In this document: positions 3,438 through 8,659 of the stretch, one piece after another
How positions within the stretch are numbered: position 1 is the stretch's first letter
Layout of the letters: every line of letters begins with the position of its first letter
Origin: Nitrospira sp.
GTDB lineage: Bacteria; Nitrospirota; JACRHL01
NCBI GenBank assembly: GCA_026994095.1
Contig: JALWRU010000003.1
Location: 1 to 9,786, forward strand
Direction: 5' to 3'
DNA length: 9,786 nucleotides
Position numbers and translations under genes: made by a program
The notes under the pieces: model-generated
The model's input: the letters and a program-made list of their open reading frames with translations, nothing else
What the model was told of the DNA's origin: nothing
Databases searched by the model: none

Positions 3438-6341
3438 ATGACCCCCGATGAATTTATCCGCAAGTGGCAGGCGTCCAAGCTCAAAGAACGGTCGGCGGCA
3501 CAGGAGCATTTTATTGACCTGTGCAAGTTGGTAGACCACCCGACCCCGGCAGATGCCGACCCGGATGGGGATTGGTTCACCTTTGAGAGGGGGGCCAAAA
3601 AAACCGGCGGCGGTGACGGCTGGGCCGATGTGTGGAAGCGCGGCCACTTCGCGATAGAATACAAGGGTAAACACAAGGACCTGGACCAAGCCTTTGCCCA
3701 GTTGCAGCGGTATGCCATTGCCCTGCAAAACCCGCCCCTGTTGGTGGTATGTGATACGGACCTGATCCGCATTCATACCAACTTCACCAACACGGTAGAA
3801 GAAATCCATTTCATAGAACTGGAACACCTGCGCGACCCGGCCAACCTGCAAACGCTGCGCTGGATGTTCACCGACCCCGAGCGACTCAAGCCGGGCACCA
3901 CCCGCGATGCGGTGACAGAACGGGCGGCAAGGGCCTATGCCGAGATCGCCCAAAGTCTGCGCAAGGCCGGGCACCCGCCGGACAAGGTGGCCCACTTCGT
4001 CAACCGCCTGCTGTTCTGTATGTTCGCCGAGGACATCGGCCTGTTGCCCAACGAGTTGTTTACCCGCGTATTGGAGATTGCCGCCAGCGAACCCAGCCAC
4101 TTCGTGCCCATGCTCCAAGACCTATTCGGCAACATGCGCAAGGGTGGCAACTTTGGCGCAGACAAGATTGAATGGTTCAACGGCGGCCTGTTTGACAACA
4201 ACGAAGCCCTGTCGCTGGATTCAAGCGGTATCAAGCAGGTGTTAAAAGCCGCCCGGATGGACTGGGACCAGATTGAACCATCCATCTTCGGTACTCTGTT
4301 TGAGCGCGGACTGGACCCGGCCAAACGCAGCCAACTGGGGGCGCACTACACCGACCCGGTATCGATCATGCGGCTCATAGAGCCGGTGGTGCTGGCCCCC
4401 CTGCGGGCCGAGTGGGATAAGGCTAAAGCACGAATAGAATTCGAACTGGGAAAAGAAGAAATAGCTGAGGCAAAATTAGCCCAAGCGGGCTTTAGCAAGG
4501 ACGAAAGAAAAACTATAAAAACGGTTGCTACGAAGGCCCACAATCAAGCTCAAAAGCAATACATAGCGTTTCTCACCCGCCTGTACGCGGTGCGGATACT
4601 GGACCCGGCCTGTGGTTCCGGCAACTTTCTCTATCTGGCCCTGTTCCATCTCAAGGACCTGGAACTGCGGGTGATGCTGGAGGCCGAGGCGCTGGGGCTG
4701 GAGCGCGGCTTTCCGCACTTGGGGCCGGAGGTGGTACAAGGTATTGAGCTAAACCCCTACGCCGCCGAGCTGGCCCGCGTGACCGTCTGGATTGGTGAGA
4801 TTCAATGGATGATGCGCAACGGTTTTGGCTTCAACAAAAAACCGGTGCTGACTTCCTTGGACCATATCGAATGCCGGGACGCGGTCTTGACTGCCGAGGG
4901 CGAGGCGGCGGAGTGGCCCGAGGCCGATTTTATCATCGGTAACCCGCCGTTTTTGGGGGACAAGAAGCTGATCGGTGAACTGGGGGAGGACTACGCCGCC
5001 ACCCTGCGCGCCGCCTACAAGGGCCGGGTGCCCGGCGGGGCCGATCTGGTAACTTGGTGGTTTGAAAAAGCGCGGGAACAGATTGCCACTGGTAAGGCCC
5101 GGCGGGCCGGACTGGTCTCCACCAACTCGATCCGGGGCGGCAAGAACCGCAAGGTGTTGGAACGGATCGTGGCCGATATGCCCATATTTGCCGCCTGGAG
5201 TGATGAACCGTGGGTAGTGGATGGGGCCGCCGTGCGGGTGTCGCTGATTGGGTTTGGTAAAGGGGAGGATGCCCCTGTGCTGGATGGGGAGGTGGTACCC
5301 CGGATTCATGCGGACCTAATGGCAGAGGGTGCAGACCTGACTGAGGCTGTACAGTTGGTAGAGAACGCAGGGGTGGCGTTTCAGGGTACGGTCAAAGTGG
5401 GGCCGTTTGATATCCCGGGCGAACAGGCGCGGGAGTGGTTACCTCTGCCTGTCAATCCCAACGGATGCTCCAACGCCGATGTGGTGAGACCGTGGGCCAA
5501 TGGGCTGGATGTAACCAGGCGTCCCCGAGATATGTGGATTGTGGACTTCGGCATAAACCGTACCGAGGTTGAGGCTGCCCTGTACGAAGCGCCGTTTGAA
5601 TTTGTGAGGGAGCATGTTTACCCAGTACGGACCGCTTTGAAGGAAGATGGAACCCCGAAGGTCCGCCGTGATGGTCACCGGCGGTATTGGTGGCGCTTTG
5701 GCGAAACCCGATCCGGGATGCGTGCCGCCCTAGCACCATTGGGACGGTACATAATCACGCCAAGGGTGGCGAAGCATCGGCTGTTTGCATGGGAACCTTT
5801 CTCCACCCTAACTGACAGTGCTGCTGTAGCCATTGCCCGCGACGACGACACCACCTTCGGCATTCTCCATTCCCGCTTCCACGAACTGTGGGCATTACGG
5901 ATGGGGACCAGCCTGGAGGACCGGCCCCGCTACACCCCCACCACCACCTTTCAGACCTTCCCGTTCCCAGAGGGCCTGACCCCCAATATTCCCGCCGCCG
6001 ACTATGCCGATAATCCCCACGCCCGGGCCATAGCCACCGCTGCCCAACGACTGACCGAACTGCGGGACAACTGGCTGAACCCGCCCGAGTGGGTGCGACG
6101 GGAGCCGGAGGTGGTCGCGGGCTTCCCGGATCGCCTGATCCCGGTGGATGAAGCCGCCGCCAAGGAACTTAAAAAGCGCACCCTGACCAACTTGTACAAC
6201 CAACGCCCCGCATGGCTGCAACACGCCCACAAGGCGTTGGATGAAGCCGTGGCCGCCGCCTACGGCTGGGACCCGGACATCCCCGATACCGATGTGCTGG
6301 CCCGCCTACTAGAACTGAATCAGCAACGGGCCGCCAAGTAG
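3438..6341 (+). CDS. MmeI-like type IIL restriction-modification enzyme
   Basis: A 967-residue single-chain enzyme expected to methylate adenine in its recognition site and cut unmethylated DNA at a distance. Domain order matches MmeI (about 920 residues). Residues 1-150 hold the nuclease with D64-x9-E74-x-K76 (WADVW...IEYKGK), the exact MmeI spacing. A helical linker follows (about 155-375), then the gamma-class methyltransferase with motif I DPACGSGNF (389-397) and motif IV NPPF (502-505). The target recognition region is about 640-860 (DMWIVDFG; GRYIITPRVAKHRLFAW; YTPTTTFQTFPFPEG) and a C-terminal helical domain ends at ELNQQRAAK. The start MTPDEFIRKWQASKLKERSA is typical of the family, though no good ribosome binding site precedes it; GTG at 3399 is the alternative. 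Residues about 330-375 are coded by unusually AT-rich DNA. No catalytic defect is visible, so activity is likely, and no separate methylase or specificity gene is needed. Other names for such proteins are class I SAM-dependent DNA methyltransferase or DUF-type BREX-like methylase. Confidence 0.93.
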   Translation: MTPDEFIRKWQASKLKERSAAQEHFIDLCKLVDHPTPADADPDGDWFTFERGAKKTGGGDGWADVWKRGHFAIEYKGKHKDLDQAFAQLQRYAIALQNPPLLVVCDTDLIRIHTNFTNTVEEIHFIELEHLRDPANLQTLRWMFTDPERLKPGTTRDAVTERAARAYAEIAQSLRKAGHPPDKVAHFVNRLLFCMFAEDIGLLPNELFTRVLEIAASEPSHFVPMLQDLFGNMRKGGNFGADKIEWFNGGLFDNNEALSLDSSGIKQVLKAARMDWDQIEPSIFGTLFERGLDPAKRSQLGAHYTDPVSIMRLIEPVVLAPLRAEWDKAKARIEFELGKEEIAEAKLAQAGFSKDERKTIKTVATKAHNQAQKQYIAFLTRLYAVRILDPACGSGNFLYLALFHLKDLELRVMLEAEALGLERGFPHLGPEVVQGIELNPYAAELARVTVWIGEIQWMMRNGFGFNKKPVLTSLDHIECRDAVLTAEGEAAEWPEADFIIGNPPFLGDKKLIGELGEDYAATLRAAYKGRVPGGADLVTWWFEKAREQIATGKARRAGLVSTNSIRGGKNRKVLERIVADMPIFAAWSDEPWVVDGAAVRVSLIGFGKGEDAPVLDGEVVPRIHADLMAEGADLTEAVQLVENAGVAFQGTVKVGPFDIPGEQAREWLPLPVNPNGCSNADVVRPWANGLDVTRRPRDMWIVDFGINRTEVEAALYEAPFEFVREHVYPVRTALKEDGTPKVRRDGHRRYWWRFGETRSGMRAALAPLGRYIITPRVAKHRLFAWEPFSTLTDSAAVAIARDDDTTFGILHSRFHELWALRMGTSLEDRPRYTPTTTFQTFPFPEGLTPNIPAADYADNPHARAIATAAQRLTELRDNWLNPPEWVRREPEVVAGFPDRLIPVDEAAAKELKKRTLTNLYNQRPAWLQHAHKALDEAVAAAYGWDPDIPDTDVLARLLELNQQRAAK
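6070..6341 (+). repeat. Direct repeat copy 1: 3' end of MmeI-like gene
   Basis: These 272 bases, coding the last 90 residues of the MmeI-like protein, recur at 7425-7696 without gaps (constant offset 1355) and with about 16 differences by my count, near 94% identity. Differences concentrate in the last 40 bases. The two copies flank the NYN gene segment. Confidence 0.92.
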
Positions 6342-6420
6342 GTAGTCCTATCGCCCAAGCGGGGGGGACCTATATTTTGGGCGTGTGGTGGAGCATGATT
6401 GCCGAGTTAAGAGATGATAA

Positions 6421-6588
6421 ATGAATCAGCGATATATGAGAGTTGTGCTCTATAGGCTTGGCGTTACATCATTTAACGCTGTATTGGTTGATTTTTTAGA
6501 GAAAATAGCCGTTCATATCCTGTGGATAACCTCGATAGAAAAGGCTATAGGCATATGTTTTATCAAGGTTTATCATGAACGGGTATAA
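6421..6588 (+). CDS. Possible 55-residue small protein
   Basis: An ATG at 6421 with GAGA (6411-6414) six bases upstream opens a frame closing with TAA at 6586-6588. The product begins MNQRYMRVVLYRLGV and contains a hydrophobic segment (FNAVLVDFLEKIAVHILWI) and a second one near the end (KAIGICFIKVY). I do not recognise it. In such AT-rich DNA a 55-codon frame may occur by chance, and the -10 box proposed for the next transcript overlaps its end. It could be a small membrane protein or nothing. Confidence 0.22.
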   Translation: MNQRYMRVVLYRLGVTSFNAVLVDFLEKIAVHILWITSIEKAIGICFIKVYHERV

Positions 6589-6589
6589 T
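6560..6589 (+). promoter_or_regulatory. Promoter candidate upstream of the NYN gene
   Basis: TATAAT (6584-6589) is a perfect -10 box. TTATCA (6560-6565), four of six to the -35 consensus, lies 18 bases upstream. Transcription would start near 6596, ahead of the paired hairpins and about 120 bases before the NYN start codon. Confidence 0.55.
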
Positions 6590-6595
6590 TCATTA

Positions 6596-6699
6596 AAGGC
6601 TTGTTTAGTTTATTCCGATTAGGTATAGTAATTAGTGAGTCATCCCGGTGGGGTATATCCCCATCGGAGCCCGGTTGCCTGCGCGCCGGGCTTTTTTTT
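6596..6699 (+). ncRNA. Candidate small RNA or attenuated leader
   Basis: From the predicted start near 6596 to the T-run ending at 6699 is about 104 bases. The 3' half folds into two adjoining hairpins: CCGGTGGGG (6645-6653) with CCCCATCGG (6659-6667), nine pairs with one G-U and a five-base loop, followed directly by the terminator stem 6668-6692. CCCGG at 6644-6648 could instead pair with CCGGG at 6686-6690, competing with the terminator's own CCCGG (6670-6674), so a switch between two folds is conceivable. It may be a free small RNA ending at the terminator, or the leader of the NYN gene 15 bases beyond. Confidence 0.4.
6668..6699 (+). terminator. Rho-independent terminator / attenuator before NYN gene
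   Basis: AGCCCGG (6668-6674) pairs with CCGGGCT (6686-6692) around an 11-base loop and runs into eight T (6692-6699). This is a textbook terminator on the plus strand. Its position 15 bases before the NYN start codon, with no well-supported gene immediately upstream, makes attenuation a plausible purpose. Confidence 0.8.
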
Positions 6700-6714
6700 G
6701 TGTACAATGGCGGC

Positions 6715-7395
6715 GTGAACAAGCGTCGCGCTATATGTTTCATTGATGGCTTCAATCTCTACCATGCCATTAATGGTGTGCGGCAGAGGGGGGCAGATGG
6801 CAATCCGATTAAGGCCTCCAACGGGTCTTGGATTCCCCGCCACGATTTGAAGTGGGTGAATCTCTGGAGTCTAACCCAAGCATTCCTGAGCCCCACGAAT
6901 ACCGAGTTGGCCGGTGTTTATTACTTTTCTGCCTATGCAGACCATTTGCCTCCAGATATACCGGGTCGCCACCGAGCATATGTCAAAGCGAACAAAGCGT
7001 ACGGAGTTGTTCCTGTAATGGGACATTTCAAAAATAAGGCCCGCAAGTGCCGGAGTTGCAAAGCGACCTGGACGGCCCACGAAGAAAAAACCAGTGACGT
7101 AAACATTGCGATTCAACTGGTTCACCGCGCCTATCGTGACGAGTACGATGTTGCGCTTGTGATGACTGCCGACTCAGACCTGTGCCCCGCAATTGATTTG
7201 GTGGCAGTCAATTTTCCAGACAAGGATATAGTTGTGGTCACCCCACCAGGGCGTTACAACATTGCTCGCGAGATTCGGGCGAAAGTGGAAGTAAAAAAGA
7301 TCAAGGAGAAGCATCTGGTGAACAACCTTCTCCCCAAGGATGTGTATGACAACGGGGTCTTGGTGGCCTCCCGCCCCTCAAAATATGCCCCGTGA
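6715..7395 (+). CDS. NYN-domain (PIN-like) nuclease
   Basis: A 226-residue protein of the LabA/DUF88 NYN family, which adopt a PIN-like fold and are thought to cut RNA with metal ions. Acidic residues expected for the active site are visible: D11 in CFIDGFNLYH, D128 after EEK (123-125) and D153/D155 in MTADSDLCPAIDLV. A C112-x-x-C115 pair (KCRSCKATW) sits just before EEKTSDVNIAIQL, an insertion known from this subfamily that may bind zinc. The start is taken as GTG 6715, four codons before AICFIDG; GTG 6700 is in frame too. No Shine-Dalgarno sequence precedes either, and TACAAT (6703-6708) just upstream could even mean a leaderless message. The gene lies between two copies of the MmeI 3' end and has lower GC than its neighbours, pointing to separate acquisition. 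Role in defence is inferred from location. Confidence 0.88.
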   Translation: MNKRRAICFIDGFNLYHAINGVRQRGADGNPIKASNGSWIPRHDLKWVNLWSLTQAFLSPTNTELAGVYYFSAYADHLPPDIPGRHRAYVKANKAYGVVPVMGHFKNKARKCRSCKATWTAHEEKTSDVNIAIQLVHRAYRDEYDVALVMTADSDLCPAIDLVAVNFPDKDIVVVTPPGRYNIAREIRAKVEVKKIKEKHLVNNLLPKDVYDNGVLVASRPSKYAP

Positions 7396-7424
7396 GACTA
7401 CCGAAACCAAACGCATTGCTGTTT

Positions 7425-7696
7425 ACTGGCTGAACCTGCCCGAGTGGGTGTGACGGGAGCCGGAGGTGGTGCCGGGCTTCCCGGATCGCCTGATCCCGGT
7501 GGATGAAGCCGCCGCCAAGGAACTTAAAAAGCGCACCCTGACCAACCTGTACAACCAACGCCCTGCGTGGCTGCAACACGCCCACAAGGCGCTGGATGAA
7601 GCCGTAGCCGCCGCCTACGGCTGGGACCCGGACATCCCCGATACCGATGTGCTGGCCCGCCTACTGGAGTTGAACCACCAACGGGCTGGCAAGTAG
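7425..7696 (+). pseudogene. Remnant of a second MmeI-like gene (3' end)
   Basis: Homologous without gaps to 6070-6341, coding for the last 90 residues of an MmeI-like enzyme and ending at the equivalent TAG. The CGA arginine codon of the intact gene (6096-6098) is TGA here (7451-7453), and everything upstream is replaced by the NYN gene, so it cannot make an enzyme. A GTG at 7466 could open a 76-residue fragment without function. The next bases after both stops also show faint similarity (a GGGGGGG-ACCT-like stretch). This is best read as the residue of an earlier related restriction gene in the same slot, or of a 3'-end duplication. Confidence 0.9.
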
Positions 7697-8068
7697 ACCT
7701 CTACCGGGGGGGCACCTAAAATCTCTGTAGACTGCCCCAACTGTGACCGGTGGATGCGCACATTTTTGCGGTCGCATGTTTGAAGTTGGGGGGTGGGGCC
7801 ACCAAAACCAGCAGTATATCGGCGGCGGGTCCTTGCTGGGGGACAACGCCCACGGGTGCGCTGCGCGCCGTATCGCGCCACTTTCTACAACTCAAAAACG
7901 TGTTTCCGTTTCCGTTTTTGGCTGCCGTTAAGGTGGTAAGGCCCCGCCAGAAAATGCCCATAGAAGGGCAGAAAATCGGGGGTAACTATGGGGGTATGCA
8001 ATCGACCACCCATTGTGTTTGATTTATTAAATCAACAGGTTGTATGTGTGATGTGATAGCCCCCGGCC
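7697..8068. other. Right-end noncoding region with large dyads
   Basis: No convincing gene. A 90-codon plus-strand frame (7750-8022) and an 81-codon minus-strand frame (7716-7961) overlap and neither resembles a known family to me. Two dyads stand out. CCCCAACT (7735-7742) pairs with AGTTGGGG (7784-7791) and encloses GACCG (7745-7749) with CGGTC (7769-7773). CAAAAACG (7893-7900) pairs with CGTTTTTG (7913-7920), around CCGTTT repeats. Such structures at an element end may serve replication, transfer or integration; no specific match is claimed. Confidence 0.5.
7978..7997 (+). other. Right arm-type integrase binding motifs
   Basis: GGGGGTAAC (7978-7986) and GGGGGTAT (7990-7997) start 12 bases apart in the same orientation and spacing as the motifs at 448-468 near the left end. 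They lie 90 bases inside the right repeat. This symmetry supports integrase arm sites. Confidence 0.5.
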
Positions 8069-8087
8069 CAATTGCCGTTCCGGTAAC

Positions 8088-8152
8088 GTCCGGGACAGAC
8101 CATTAAGCCCGTGTCTCCGTTGGGGATGCGGGCTTTTTGTTGTCTGGTGGGG
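8088..8152 (+). repeat. Right attachment repeat (attR)
   Basis: Identical over 65 bases to 350-414. Imperfect similarity extends left to 8069, and beyond that CCCCCGGC-CCAATTGC (8060-8075) resembles the tRNA 3' end with four bases missing, possibly a decayed copy of the tRNA tail carried by the element. Host sequence resumes at 8153. Confidence 0.9.
8105..8138 (+). terminator. Second copy of the tRNA-Ala terminator
   Basis: The same 14-position hairpin and T-run as at 367-402, carried in the right repeat. Here it would stop plus-strand transcripts leaving the element before they reach the PilZ gene, insulating host from cargo. Confidence 0.85.
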
Positions 8153-8241
8153 GCGGTTTTTTCAGCCTGCCCCCCTCCAGTGATACGGTGTTTGTTCCGA
8201 CCAGAAGTGAGACACTTTTCTTGCGGTGAGGGGCACCCATT

Positions 8242-8616
8242 ATGAACGAATCAACACGCGGGCTGGACCACTCGCACTTCTCTACTCCGGGGGTTGAGCA
8301 GCGTGCCCATCAACGGTGGGACGCTTCCTTGCCGGCCATGGTGATGGTCGATGGGCATTCCGTGCCGGGAATGGTGACCAGCCTGAGCGAGGGGGGCCTG
8401 TTCCTGCAATGTGCCTCACAGGCGCTGGAAGGTATGCTGATCACGGTCCATATTGATCCCTCCGATGCCCAACAGCCCGGAACCATCCTGATCGATGCAA
8501 GGGTGGTTCACCGTTGCGAGGCCGGTATGGGGGCCGAATTTACAGGCCAAAGCCATGTGGATCGACGCCAGATTACCGCCCTGTTGGTAGAGATTAACAG
8601 GGCCGTCTCTCGCTGA
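8242..8616 (+). CDS. PilZ-domain protein
   Basis: A 124-residue stand-alone PilZ protein, a family that binds cyclic di-GMP and adjusts motility, exopolysaccharide or other surface traits. The first motif R-x-x-x-R is present (R21-AHQ-R25). The second, normally (D/N)-x-S-x-x-G, reads S47-L-S49-E-G-G52, so the acidic or amide residue is replaced by serine; binding may be weaker. The beta-barrel strands continue (GLFLQ; ILIDARVVHR; GMGAEFTG) and a C-terminal helix closes the protein. GTGAGGGG (8226-8233) eight bases before ATG 8242 is a good ribosome binding site. It is a host gene, formerly next to the tRNA-Ala terminator, and now 89 bases from the element end. It converges with the TPR-like gene. 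Confidence 0.88.
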   Translation: MNESTRGLDHSHFSTPGVEQRAHQRWDASLPAMVMVDGHSVPGMVTSLSEGGLFLQCASQALEGMLITVHIDPSDAQQPGTILIDARVVHRCEAGMGAEFTGQSHVDRRQITALLVEINRAVSR

Positions 8617-8659
8617 CCCTGGTCTTTGGATCGTAGAACGGGCAGCAAGGGGCCGGTGC

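Larger units (their letters stand above)
6342..6714. other. AT-rich gap between MmeI-like and NYN genes
   Basis: This 373-base gap is much richer in A and T than the flanking coding DNA. Just after the MmeI stop, CGCCCAA (6352-6358) and TTGGGCG (6377-6383) form a 7-bp inverted repeat without a T-run, a poor terminator. GCGTTA/TAACGC (6461-6466, 6474-6479) is a small hairpin. CCGTTCAT (6509-6516) and ATGAACGG (6575-6582) are an inverted repeat 58 bases apart. It also holds a possible 55-codon reading frame, a promoter candidate and a strong two-hairpin structure listed separately. Confidence 0.6.
350..8152 (+). mobile_element. Integrative element at tRNA-Ala with restriction-modification cargo
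   Basis: The element is bounded by identical 65-bp direct repeats at 350-414 and 8088-8152, 7738 bp apart, which would be the size of the excised circle. It starts with a P4-type integrase and contains an AlpA-like gene, a replication-initiator-like gene, an MmeI-like restriction-modification gene and a NYN nuclease gene. There are no conjugation, structural phage or IS genes, so it is an integrative or mobilizable island or a phage-satellite-like element. The flanking genes (arsenate reductase, PilZ) belong to the host; before insertion the tRNA terminator would have been followed directly by the PilZ leader. Confidence 0.88.

Noticed and set aside
3061..3441. 126-codon frame overlapping the HTH gene and the palindromes
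   Set aside because: No start signal and no family resemblance; length is explained by the palindromic GC-rich repeats and overlap with the real gene.
3348..4118. 256-codon minus-strand frame opposite the start of the MmeI-like gene
   Set aside because: Antisense to the conserved nuclease domain; composition and lack of domains indicate a shadow frame.
6352..6383. CGCCCAA/TTGGGCG inverted repeat after the MmeI-like stop as a terminator
   Set aside because: The loop is 18 bases long and no T-run follows, so intrinsic termination is not supported.
7301..7585. Minus-strand frame similar to one at 5895-6230
   Set aside because: The similarity arises only because both lie opposite the duplicated MmeI-like 3' end.
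7750..8022. 90-codon plus-strand frame at the right end of the element
   Set aside because: Its last codons run through the integrase arm motifs, there is no ribosome binding site, and a competing minus-strand frame covers the same DNA; no known family recognised.
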